Assembly: GCA_030435675.1 (NCBI GenBank)
Contig: CM059624.1
Coordinates: 7,216,769-7,280,768 of the forward strand
Length of the DNA stretch: 64,000 bases
Direction of reading: 5' to 3'
Source: Steinernema hermaphroditum
Taxonomy: Eukaryota > Nematoda > Chromadorea > Rhabditida > Steinernematidae
Part shown: positions 41,653 to 51,128 of the stretch, one piece after another
How the letters are laid out: the number at the start of each line of letters is the position of its first letter
Numbering within the stretch: position 1 is the first letter of the stretch
Position numbers and translations under genes: made by a program
Notes under the pieces: generated by a model
The model's database searches: none
What the model was told of the DNA's origin: nothing
What the model saw: only the letters and a program-made list of their open reading frames with translations

Positions 41653-43115
41653 ATGAACTCCCTTCGCTTCGAGACGATCGGTGCGAAGAAGGTCGCAGTT
41701 TTCGACGAAAAGTTCGAAAACGACGACGAGGTGGCGAAGCGGATCGCCCTCTACAAGGGCTCGAAGACGGCGGACGACGCCTTTGCCGTCTGTAACCTCG
41801 CCACCGTAGTTGAGAGGTTCGTCGAGTGGCGTCGACGCCTTCCCCGTGTGGAGCCTTTCTACGCGGTGAAGTGCAACGACGACCTCACCCTGATGACGGT
41901 ACTCGCCTCGCTCGGCACTGGCTTCGACTGTGCCTCAAAAGCGGAGATCGACGTCGTCCTCAACAATAAGCTCTCCTCCCCCGACCGTATCGTCTACGCG
42001 AATCCCTGCAAGACGCGCAGCTTCGTGAAACACGCCGAGGCGCGGGGCATCTCCATGATGACCTTCGACAACGAAGAGGAGCTCCTGAAGGTTAGCGCCA
42101 CTCACGCCAACCCACAGTAAGTCCCTTGCCCGGTGCCCCAAAGTCTTCCTTCAGGATGATCCTGCGCATCGCCGTTAGCGATCAGACGGCGCAGTGCCCC
42201 CTCAACGTGAAGTTCGGCTCCGAGCCGGTGGAAGACGCGCCGCGGCTCCTTATGAAGGCGAAGAACGTCGGCATCAAGGTTATCGGCATCTCGTAGGTCC
42301 GTGCCTCACCTTCCTTGCTCAGCGCTGCTCTTCAGATTCCACGTGGGCAGTGGCTGCAACGACCCTTCGGCCTTCCGAGAGGCCGTCTGCCACGCGAAGC
42401 GCCTCTTCGACATCGGCCAGTCGCTGGGCCACCCGATGGACTTGGTCGACATCGGTGGAGGCTACCCCGGCTCCGACGGCGGCTCTATCACCTTCGCGAA
42501 GATCGCCGACGTCGTCGGTGGCGCCCTTGACGAGTTCTTCCCCGAGTCTTTGGGCATGCGCATCATCGCCGAGCCCGGGCGGTACTTCGCCTCGGCGCCC
42601 TTCTCCCTCATCACCAACGTCATCTCGACGGCGCGTGTCCCCGCATCCCGCATCACCAACAACGGTATATCTTCTGCGTCCCCTGAACTTCGGAAATCTC
42701 TCCTTCTTGCAGCTGCCGACGAGGCCGAAGAGGGATACATGTACTACATGAACGACGGCGTCTATGGCTCCTTCAACTGCATCTTCTACGACCACGTACA
42801 CCCCACCGGAGCTCCGCTCTTTGTAAGCCCTGCCCCGCTGAGCATACGGTAACGCCCGTTCAGGAGGCCTTCAACGAGGAGGACAACAAGCTCTTCCCGA
42901 CGACCATCTGGGGTCCAACGTGCGACGGCCTTGACCAGGTCGAGGTCTCCACAAAGATGCGCCGCCTCAGCGTCGGCGACTGGCTCCTCTACCGTAACAT
43001 GGGCGCCTACACCATGGCCGCCGCCTCCACCTTCAACGGATTCGAGAAGCCCCAGGTGTACTACTTCATGGACCACGCCACCTGGCAGCACCTTTCCTTC
43101 CGTTTGACCCACTGA
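41653..43115 (+). CDS. odc-1: Ornithine decarboxylase
   Basis: PLP enzyme that makes putrescine from ornithine, the first step of polyamine synthesis, cytosolic homodimer. Exons 41653-42116, 42155-42292, 42336-42664, 42713-42822 and 42864-43115 give 430 residues. The PLP lysine is in FYAVKCNDD (Lys73). Other marks are HVGSGC, the glycine loop DIGGGYPG, the phosphate site EPGRYF, and WGPTCDGLD with the active-site Cys and Asp from the second subunit. The protein ends shortly after VYYFMDHATWQHL, so it lacks the C-terminal degradation tail of mammalian ODC. I chose the ATG after TCTCCAGC, a possible acceptor; the frame is open about 13 codons further up. The stop is 2 bp from the stop codon of the convergent LDLa gene. 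Confidence 0.95.
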
Positions 43116-43117
43116 AT

Positions 43118-44318
43118 TCATTTCGGAATAGAAACGTTCTCATTGTTGTTGAACATCACGCTACAGTATGACTTCCGGGTGGCTTTCGTCGAGTGCCTTG
43201 CCAGGAGGAAGGAGTTCTTCTTCGCCGGGTACGCGTAGTCCGGCGCGCTCAGTTTTCTGCCACGGGACTCCGCAATGGAGAAAGTTCTCTCGAACTGGAA
43301 GCCGAGCTCGAGGTCCTCGTTCTCTGAAGGAAGGACTCCGTCTAGGGGCATGGAGGTGTCCGCCTACCGGGCTCCAGCTCCTCAAGGGTCTTCGCGGGTT
43401 GGAAGTGGAGTCGCGAGATGATCGAGGACTGGCGAGGAGAAGATGAAGGCATCGGAAGGGGCGGCAGAGGCGGAACGTTGACGATCAGCTCCTCCGGCGA
43501 ATCGACGTTTCTCGCGGTCTGGGCGTCGGCGTCGGAGGTCGCCGACCTCAAGTAGCGTACGAAAGTGCGTCGACTTCTCTTCGACTGGCCCTGGAAACAC
43601 ATCGAAGAGTAGCAGAAGCCGAGTGAGCATATGGCCAGGATGAAGAAGAAGGTAACGAAGAAGGCGTTCAACAGGAAGAATCCGATGAGCATGTAGAGGC
43701 TCGAGGAGAAAGGTCTGTAGGCCACGGAGAGGGGCATCTCCTGGTACCCATCTACCGAGGGCCCCTCGCAGCCCGTTTCATCGTCCCCGTTTGGACAATT
43801 CTCGACGCCGTCGCAGAAGACGTTAGAGGGAACGCAAGCACCGTCTCTACACCGCCTCCACACGGAATCGTCGACTTCTGAGCAGTTCGTCGCCTCAGTC
43901 ACCAGAACCGTTGCTCTTAAGTGAATCTTTCGAATCTGAGGGGAAAGAGGGCATACCGGAAGTTGAGGTTGGCGGGAATCTCCACCTCGATGTCGGAGTC
44001 GAAGAAGTGCCGCTCCAGCGGTAGTCGCTGGCTCACGAAGAGGTGACCTTCGGCGTCAACGACGGCGATTCCCTTCGAATTCGTCGGCCGCCGATGGGAA
44101 AAGAGGAAGAAGTTGCGGATGACGACGAGGACTCCACTGGGCGAGGAGATGTGGAATCGACACGTGGAGCTGTCGAAGAAGTCGACCGACTGGAACTGGT
44201 CGGAGATGAGGACGAGGCCCGGCTGCTGCCGGAGGTCGAAGGAGCGGGGGAAACAGAAGGCAGCTGCCAAGGAGGCGATGGCAGCTGTGGAGAAGCACGG
44301 AAGAAGGGAGAGACGCAT
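43118..44318 (-). CDS. Single-pass membrane protein with CUB-like region and LDLa module
   Basis: Exons 44318-43957, 43915-43368 and 43323-43118 give 371 residues; introns are 41 and 44 nt. A signal peptide (MRLSLLPCFSTAAIASLAAA) is followed by a beta-rich region of about 100 residues resembling a degenerate CUB domain (FFDSSTCRFHISSPSG, VIRNFFLFSHRR). One LDL-receptor class A repeat follows: NCSEVDDSVWRRCRDGACV, SNVFCDGVENCPNG and DDETGC, with six Cys and the calcium-binding acidic end. After a transmembrane segment (LYMLIGFFLLNAFFVTFFFI) comes a cytoplasmic tail of about 150 residues, Ser/Pro-rich. The layout recalls CUB-LDLa receptor-clustering proteins such as LEV-10 or Neto, but with only one module of each. 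No orthologue named. Confidence 0.75.
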
Positions 44319-44751
44319 TTTAAGGGGAAAACGCGGCTATTGGCTGATGAAAACTGAAGAGCGTGCTTAAAAGAGCATTTTGATGGGGAATAAGTGTGGA
44401 TAAGTGCGAGGGTGAGAGGCGTGCCTAAATCAGCCTCTCAGAGAGCACAACTGAAAGAGGCTATCTTTCTCCAGGATGAATTTCAAGCAACATCGATGAC
44501 AATTATCTGCTGATTCTCTACAATATAACCGAAAAACACGAAGATGTGTCTGTACTGTGCCGTCTGAGACGAGTCTATATACTTCGACCATTCGAAACTA
44601 AGACGTCGGGAAATACAAAATCGAGTTGGGTCCTGAACAGAAGTTTGCAGGCTCCGCTCAGGCACGATGTGCAGCCTCCCATCAGTGAATATTCTCCCTA
44701 GAAGCTGTGCTAATCGCACAATCTTGCTGCACAATTCGCAGAATCTCCACT
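44319..44751. promoter_or_regulatory. Divergent region with unresolved minus-strand frames
   Basis: 433 bp between divergent start codons. On the minus strand one frame runs 44725-44483 (QLLGRIFTDGRLHI ... GYIVENQQIIVIDV), faintly like an Sm/LSM fold but without an ATG or a convincing splice. I leave it unassigned. Confidence 0.35.
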
Positions 44752-45546
44752 ATGGCTCCCAGCACACGTCGTTTTGCGAGACCCGGAAGCACTGCACTGA
44801 CGAATCGTAAGCGTCGAGCAGGTTTGTTTCTCGTCCCTGTTCATCCCTAACGCGATATCTTCCAGGTTCGGTTGCCAGCGTTAGAAATGTTCCAATGAAA
44901 GACACAGTTGTTGCTCGTCGAGGACGAGGCCGCCCCCGTAAGAACGCAAGGCCTGTTACGCCGAAGCCCGCTCCCGTCGCCACCCGAAGCCAGAGGGTTG
45001 CTCTCAGAGAAGCTCGTTCAGAGAATCCAGCTGCTAATGAACACCCTGCAAAGAAAGCCGATGAAAGTCATCTTGTTTGTGAAGTGCTTTGCTTACATTC
45101 GTGACAAGGGGTGTTTAGGAAGAAGTCAGAGTGTCGGACCACGAACTGAAACTCGAGAAGGCCAATGCACGTATGAAGAAGCAAGTGGCGAAGATGAGGG
45201 AACAAATCCGAGAACTGGAGCATACGATCAAAGAATCTGTTAAGAAGAGCGCTGATCTCGAGAGGAGGGTCGTCACCGCTGAACTCAACGAGCAGAGAAT
45301 TATGGAAACGTGTCAGCTCTTGCAGGAAGTGAACGAGTCCTCAGAGCGCACAGAATGTATCATTTGCTTCGACCATGAGGTAGTTTCGGCACTGTGAAAT
45401 GCATCTTGATGGACCCAATTTAGAGAGAAGTCGCCTACGTTCCGTGCGGTCACATGGGTGTCTGCGAGCACTGTTCCCTTCGCGTCCACACCTGCCCGGT
45501 GTGCCTTATGAAGATCAAGTACAAATTGAGGGTTTACACGGCATGA
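44752..45546 (+). CDS. C-terminal RING-finger protein with AT-hook-like motif
   Basis: Exons 44752-44821, 44866-45074, 45119-45379 and 45424-45546 give 220 residues. The basic N-terminus holds RRGRGRPRKN, an AT-hook-like sequence, suggesting a nuclear location. A coiled coil (about 95-165: LEKANARMKKQVAKMREQIR ... LERRVVTAELNEQRIM) leads to a C-terminal RING, ECIICFDHEREVAYVPCGHM followed by GVCEHCS and CPVCLMKI, of the cIAP/MGRN type, so it is probably an E3 ubiquitin ligase. The end of exon 2 was set by phase at CTT/GTTTGT; a donor 12 bases later would also keep the frame. Confidence 0.8.
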
Positions 45547-45878
45547 GGACAAAACGCGAGCGGTATTTTGTTCCAAGTCATATTAATTTAACTATTATTC
45601 CACACATGTATCATATCATTAATAACATTTTCTCATGTAAATTGACTTTGTTTTTGTAATTCACCTGTTGCAGGGTGTGGTAGAGGTGCGGAGACTGGTG
45701 GTTACAAGGGATCTTCAGCCTTCCTGTGACGAGGTGCGATAGGCTCTTAGCGCGAAGATCTTGTAGGACGACGCACTCCCAGCGGTGGGACGGATGACTC
45801 TCGCTCTGTCGCCGGGATCCAGTCAGCATGAAGAGGCTGTCCCGTTCTTGATCTTGCCGTTTCAGTTTTGCTGTTGTA
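45547..45878. other. Short intergenic region before the SEFIR adaptor gene
   Basis: 332 bp. It ends with TTGCCGTTTCAG (ending 45865), a likely spliced-leader acceptor 13 bp before the adaptor ATG. No other feature supported. Confidence 0.5.
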
Positions 45879-46892
45879 ATGGAGGACAACTTGACCAGCC
45901 TGACGGTCGCCATAGAGTTGGACAACGATGAAGAAGGCGACGAATGTGACGACTCCGATGGTTTCAGCGGCCCGTCCACCTCGGGCTTCAAAGGTCTCAT
46001 CGAGATCTGCTCCCCACCTTCGGCCTCTTCTCTGGTGCCGCACGTCTCCTCTGAAATTAAGGTGAAACACCTGAAAAGCGACGCCAAGCTGCTTCTGCAA
46101 CTGCGCTTGGATCCCCACCCTCTGGGCTCAATGCGGAATTGGGAGTTCATCGCGAACCAGCTGGGCCTCGACAACGACCACATCATCAACCTACAGCGCC
46201 GCGAAAGTCCCATGGAGCACCTCCTTAGCATGTTCAGTGACTATCCGCTCACGCATCTCCTGTCCAGCATCGCCGACTCCAACCGTATCGACCTTCTGAT
46301 CTCCTTGAAGCCGCATCTCCACGGCATCCAGCCGCCCTCTGAGGCGCACGCTCCCCACGACTCGGGCCTTATGTATTCGACGACGAGCTCTATCCGCCCC
46401 AAGCTCGTCGACTTCTCCGAGCCCTTCGTCGTTGTCACCCACTGCACGCCGAAGAAATCGGCCGAACGAAAGAGCTTCAGGTGGTTCCTGGGCAATCTGA
46501 AAGCGGCGGCCGTCGGCGCTGGCGTGGCTATCGTCGACATCGACGACTTTCTCGGCCAAGACAAGGAACTCTCCGACTTGGAGCTCCTCTTCCGCAAGGC
46601 GAGACATATTATTGTCCTCTGCTCCGTCCTCTACCGGCAGCTCATGGAGCGCAACGACGGAGAGACCGACCACTTCGAACAGATGAAGGTCTACTTCCAC
46701 AAGAAGCTCCTCGATGCTGAGTACATGGAACTCGGCAGGAATGAGCGTTTCCGTCCGGTGACCATCACCGGAGCCTCACAGGGCGTCCTGCTGAACGGCT
46801 GGCAGAAGAACACCATCGTCTACGAGTTCCCAACCCACTTCAACGACCTTTTAGTGCGCATTTTTGGCCCGAAACGTGCTTCGCAGGAATAA
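45879..46892 (+). CDS. SEFIR adaptor with death-like domain, ACTL-1 type
   Basis: Intronless gene of 337 residues. After an acidic N-terminus (ELDNDEEGDECDDSDG) a six-helix death-like domain spans about 65-150 (DAKLLLQLRLDPHPLGSMRN, WEFIANQLGLDNDHIINLQR, ESPMEHLLSMFSDYPLTHLL). The SEFIR domain spans about 183-330: PFVVVTHCTPKKSAERKSFR, VAIVDIDDFLGQDKELSD, FRKARHIIVLCSVLYRQLM. Death plus SEFIR is the layout of C. elegans ACTL-1, the Act1-like adaptor that links the IL-17 receptors ILCR-1/ILCR-2 to PIK-1/IRAK and NFKI-1, so a role in cytoplasmic IL-17 signalling is likely. The absence of introns in 1 kb of coding sequence is exceptional in this window. Confidence 0.85.
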   Translation: MEDNLTSLTVAIELDNDEEGDECDDSDGFSGPSTSGFKGLIEICSPPSASSLVPHVSSEIKVKHLKSDAKLLLQLRLDPHPLGSMRNWEFIANQLGLDNDHIINLQRRESPMEHLLSMFSDYPLTHLLSSIADSNRIDLLISLKPHLHGIQPPSEAHAPHDSGLMYSTTSSIRPKLVDFSEPFVVVTHCTPKKSAERKSFRWFLGNLKAAAVGAGVAIVDIDDFLGQDKELSDLELLFRKARHIIVLCSVLYRQLMERNDGETDHFEQMKVYFHKKLLDAEYMELGRNERFRPVTITGASQGVLLNGWQKNTIVYEFPTHFNDLLVRIFGPKRASQE

Positions 46893-47468
46893 AGCGTTTC
46901 TCCACCAGCTGTCCCTCCCCTTTTGGTTGAATCCCGTCGCCATACCTCTGGACTCCTTTCAGGGAGCCCCTGTTTACTCAACCCGGTCGACGACGGCTGA
47001 CCAACTTCGACGTCGCGCTGCACGACCCGCGCGTCGTTTGACTCTCCGTTTGTCGTAAAAGCGCTGACTGATTGGGCGAGGATAATCGATGCGGATTGGG
47101 AGCGGGCGATACGGGTGGCGAGGCGCGTTTCCTCAGTAATTACGCCTGGAAAACAGCCTCCCTCGATAAGAAGATAATTTCGCCCGCGGGATTCGGGTTC
47201 CGGCGTCGCATCGCTCCGACTCCGCTCGGTCATATCAGCTGCGCCTCGCGCTTCCGCCGTGATTCACCGACCGTGGCCTGATCGTGACCAATTATTCGAC
47301 TTCCCCCTCGAGAGCCTTTTTGCACTTTAGACGTCTATTAGCAGTCTCTGTCTAGACCGATTGCGTCGCGAGACGAATATCGATTCGCCGAACGATTTGT
47401 TTTTGTCGCCGACGGCCTTCGAATCGTTTATTTGTGCGCTTCAGTTGCCTCGAATGCGGAGCCGTTGA
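46893..47468. promoter_or_regulatory. Upstream region of the long WASP isoform
   Basis: 576 bp without a supported gene between the SEFIR adaptor and WASP. GC-rich patches alternate with TAATTA-like runs. Confidence 0.45.
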
Positions 47469-50096
47469 ATGGCGCACGTGGATTCTGCTTATCGAAGAGG
47501 CGTCGACGCTGGCCGGGAGCGTCGGAGGAAGCCGAAGCCGACGAACACGGGCTCCGACCTCATCACCGAGGACGAGAACCTGCGTCTCTATGAGCTTTTG
47601 GGTCCCGACTGCGTCTCCCTCGCCGCCGGTGTGGTCCAGCTCTTGGCGACCGAAGGCGACCACTCCCGGTGGCACGCGAAGAACGTCGGCGTCGTCTCCC
47701 TCGTCAAGGACTACAACCGTCGCGTCTATGTGCTCAAGCTCTACGAGATCTACAAGCAGCAATGTCCCTGGGAACAGATTCTGTAAGTTCTCTCCCCTGG
47801 ATGCCTCGACGACGCCTTCCAGGTACAAGAATTTCCGGGTGAAGGCACACCACATCCACCAGGAGCTTCTGACCTTCGAGGGCGACTACTGTATGTACGG
47901 GCTCAATTTCTCCAGCAGAGACGAGGCGGTTAACTTCAAGATGCACCTCGACAAGCGCTTCGAGCAGGAACAGAAGACAAACAGTAAGTCCCTTGTGTTC
48001 TGGGTATCGTTCTGGCGCGGAAGACGCTAATCCCCCAGTGGGAGGCGAGGAACCAGTCCCTGGAATTCAGGAAGAATATGGCGACTGACAGCCACTTTGT
48101 TTGTTTTCGTTTGGCGATTTTCTAGCGGCGGAGGTCCGAGCCGCTTTTCGTGCGCACGAGCGTTTAGTTTCAAGGTGCGCGCCACTGTTTGTCCCGACTG
48201 TTTGGCGTTTGGCTTTGAGAATTCCACATTACGCGCCTCATTACGGTCTTCTGCTTGACCATTCCCCCGTCTTCCGGCCCTGGCGGCATGCTTCCGAAGG
48301 GCTACTACTGCTACTTGCCGTCTCGGGCGAATTTTCCCTCCGACGACGAGCACCACTTTGCCCCCAACGTTCAGGAATGGCAATTCGGATCGCAGAGGGT
48401 GCGCTATTACGGTCGCCAAGAGAGCATCTACGACAACCTGAGGAGTGACTCTTATGACGACTTCAACCGTCGAAGGTTTCAGAGCTTGGGCGTCGCCTTC
48501 CCTTGTAGAAACCATCGCTACGTCTATCACCCCTCCTTCGAAGGCACACCCCTGAACCGGAGACATAGCCAGAACGCGTTCCCCAGAGGTCTTCCCGTTT
48601 TCCCCGAGGATTCAGCCAGAATCCAGAGCAAGGAGCTTCTCGTGGCACCCGTCCAGTGGAGCTCCTCCACGAGGCGACTCTCTCTGATCTACGGAACCCC
48701 GGCGATCCCAACGAAGTTTCCTCAAAGCGCGCCTCGACCTCCGCCCGCGCCTTTTCCTGTGTCCACGTTGGACTACCACTCCTACTCTCCCAGAGGGGGT
48801 ACGATAGAAAACAGACCTTAACACAACAAATTATTCTGAGCCGTTCTTTGTGGACTCTTGTTCAGCGTTCTCTTTTAGGTCAGAAACCATCGTATGGCTC
48901 GAATCTTGGCGGAGTGCGGACGGCGGCGCCGAACGCCCTCGCCGGGGTCACTTCGATGGGCGCCGTGGCGCACAACGTCGGCAGCAACCACCTCGTACAG
49001 CACCTCGCCACTTCCTCAAATTTCTCCCCCGTGACCCCACAGAGCCGCAAGAAGGACAAGAAGGCGGGCAAAAAGGATAAGAAGCCCAAGATCCGCAAAG
49101 AGGACATCAGCAACCCCACGAACTTCCAGTAGGTTCATTAGGCGTACTTCGAGAGACTTCGACCCTTCTAGGCACAAAGCGCACATCGGATGGAACCAGG
49201 ACGGAGGTTTCTCGCAGAAGGTCTTCGACAAGGACACCATCGATGACAGCGTGAAGGACATGCTGAGGGCCGCTGGGCACAATCCTGATCAGATGTGCAA
49301 GGAGGAACTCCAGTTCGCTTCGGAGTTCGTCTCCAACTACGAAAAGACCATGTTCGGCGCCAACTCCTGGGACTCGGCGCCATCCTCGGGCTTCTCCATG
49401 ACCCCGAATATCACCTCGATAGCCCCTCCGCCGCCGCCTCCCATGAGGCAGCCGGCTCCGGCCAGGCCGACGCCCCCTCGCCCTCCTCCGATGTCTTCTG
49501 GCCCCCCTACACGACCTCCTCCCACCCGGCCTCTTCCCCAACCGGTGGCCACTTCCTACCGTCCCAACGACAATCCTCCTCCACCACCACCGCCTCTGAC
49601 CTCGCACGGTGCAGCTCCACCACCCCCTCCACCGCCTCCCCCTCCGCCGGCTCCAGTGGCGTCTTCTGGGGGTCCTCCGCCTCCTCCTCCTCCTCCACCA
49701 CCTCCTCCGTCCTCGGCTTCGTCGGCGCCTGCAATGACCAGCGGCAGGGCGAATCTTCTACAGGAAATCCAGCAGGGCAAATCGCTCAAACCCGTTGCCA
49801 ACGGAGGATCCGCTTCGTCGTCTTCCGATCCTCGGGACAACATGCTGGCGCAGATCCGTCAGGGAGCGCCACTGAAACACGTGAGTTCCCGGTCGTCTTC
49901 GAGCGTCGGCTCATGCGCTGCCTTGCAGGTTGACACTAGCGACGTCGAGAATCGCAAGTCGGCGTCGAATCTCGCCGAGATGGGAGGAATCGCTGGCGCC
50001 TTGGCGCGTGCCCTCGAGGAGCGCAGGAAGAACATGCGGGACTCGAGCGACTCCGAGGACGACGACGACCGCGACGACAGCGAGTGGGAGGACTGA
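47469..50096 (+). CDS. wsp-1: WASP/N-WASP actin nucleation promoter, long isoform
   Basis: Activates Arp2/3-dependent actin branching downstream of Cdc42. Long isoform exons 47469-47782, 47823-47983, 48879-49128, 49172-49880 and 49929-50096 give 533 residues. The WH1 domain (about 30-155: LYELLGPDCVSLAAGVVQL ... NRRVYVLKLYEI ... YGLNFSSRDEAVNF) binds WIP. A basic stretch (KKDKKAGKKDKKPKIRKED) precedes the CRIB/GBD (ISNPTNFQHKAHIGWN), then a long polyproline region. Two WH2 motifs bind actin (RANLLQEIQQGKSLKPV and RDNMLAQIRQGAPLKHV), followed by the connector (AGALARALEERRKNM) and an acidic tail ending EDDDDRDDSEWED with the Arp2/3-binding Trp. The 895-nt intron 2 holds a second first exon. 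Confidence 0.95.
48288..48798 (+). CDS. wsp-1: Alternative first exon of WASP (short-type isoform)
   Basis: Inside WASP intron 2 a 511-nt open exon starts with ATG (MLPKGYYCYLPSRANFPSD) and ends with a donor at 48798 in the same phase as exon 2, so it can splice to the common exon at 48879. The product would be 545 residues, with a 170-residue Arg/Tyr/Ser-rich N-terminus in place of WH1 and the same CRIB, polyproline and VCA parts. C. elegans wsp-1 likewise has an isoform that lacks WH1 and uses its own promoter. The new N-terminus matches no domain I know. Confidence 0.7.
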
Positions 50097-50649
50097 GCAT
50101 CCGAGAAGCTGTATATATCTCCTCTGCGGTGCATTTTAGAGCTTATTCTCGTAGATTTCGCTTTCGAAGGGTCAATGTTGCCTTGATACGTACAACTTCT
50201 GCCTTCTCACTTAAATTATTTCCACTGCATGAATAGCAATCTATAAAAATTTTGTATTGCGAGCATTGAGGAGGATCCACAGTACACTACAGTATCCCGA
50301 ATGGTTCGCACAAAAAGAGCTTCGATGAATCGGCGTGCATTCAGAAACGAAGGGCTGTGGTGTTGGTCGCACGAAGAGTCGGTCTCGACGGGAAATCCCT
50401 GAGCAATGCGTGGTATCGTGTTCGCCCTCACACTGACGTGATTCCGCTTTCCTCCGCTCTGTTCCGTTCTTCTTCTTGGATTCGTCCGTTTTGTTTTGGA
50501 GCTTCTTGTGCCAACATGGCCCGTGTGGACTATTTTCTTCGTGTAGCGTGTCCTTATTCGGGAATTCGTGCTATCTTCTGTTTTGGCGTTTTCGTTCGCG
50601 TGCCTCTGACGCCGATTTATGTGTTTCTTTCCAGAAGACTCCCGAAACC
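50097..50649. other. Intergenic region, WASP to bc1 subunit
   Basis: 553 bp. It ends with TGTTTCTTTCCAG (ending 50634), a likely spliced-leader acceptor 15 bp before the next ATG. No other feature supported. Confidence 0.5.
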
Positions 50650-50922
50650 ATGCGCACCTCGGTCGTCGCCCTCGGAAAGCACTTCGGAAACCTCGGCAAG
50701 ATGTACGGAGAGTACCGCTTCGCCCTCGCGCCCAACGAGCAGAAGGCCATGAAGGGCTTTGTTAACCAGGCCTTCGTCGGCGTCTTCCGCACCTACGTTT
50801 GGAACCAGTGGTGGTACTACATCCCGTCGGCCGCCGCTTGCTACATGGTCTACGACTGGGCCAAGAAGGCCAACGCCGCCTCGAACCGCAAGAACCCCGC
50901 CGACTACGCCAACGACCAGTGA
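50650..50922 (+). CDS. Cytochrome bc1 complex subunit 8 (UQCRQ/QCR8)
   Basis: Small subunit of respiratory complex III in the inner mitochondrial membrane. Single exon, 90 residues, close to the usual 82. The N-terminal part KHFGNLGKMYGEYRFALAPN matches the family block with the conserved FGNL and S/AL-P-E/Q residues. One transmembrane helix follows (WYYIPSAAACYMVYDWA), and the C-terminus RKNPADYAND matches the vertebrate KRKNPAAYEND. The start is set by the likely trans-splice acceptor just upstream. Convergent with the nicotinate phosphoribosyltransferase gene. Confidence 0.93.
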   Translation: MRTSVVALGKHFGNLGKMYGEYRFALAPNEQKAMKGFVNQAFVGVFRTYVWNQWWYYIPSAAACYMVYDWAKKANAASNRKNPADYANDQ

Positions 50923-51128
50923 TCGCGCGACGTACAGTCAGCTCTGCAGTCATTGCTCCCTCTTTTTCTATCTTGTATAGCGAGTGCAGCATAGGGATAA
51001 ATAATACGTTTACTACGGAGTAACTATAATCGTGCTCCCATCATTTAGGCGAATTCTCTTGGGCGGAACCGGATAGTGTTGGCATATAATGTTGGGCGTG
51101 TCAATATAGCTAACGGCTATGCGGTGAA

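Noticed and set aside
44483..44725. Minus-strand frame faintly like an Sm/LSM protein (LLGRIFTDGRLHI ... QQIIVIDV)
   Set aside because: It has no ATG, would need a 33-nt or shorter intron, and the Sm motifs do not line up in length. Left unassigned.
45611..46231. 206-codon minus-strand frame overlapping the SEFIR adaptor
   Set aside because: Most of it is antisense to a clearly conserved coding exon, and the remainder lies in the short upstream spacer.
48040..48090. Short alternative WASP exon after 47983 reading MGGEEPVPG and then a stop
   Set aside because: Using the acceptor near 48039 would truncate WASP after WH1. The phase-matched acceptor at 48879 restores CRIB and VCA, so the short form was not annotated.
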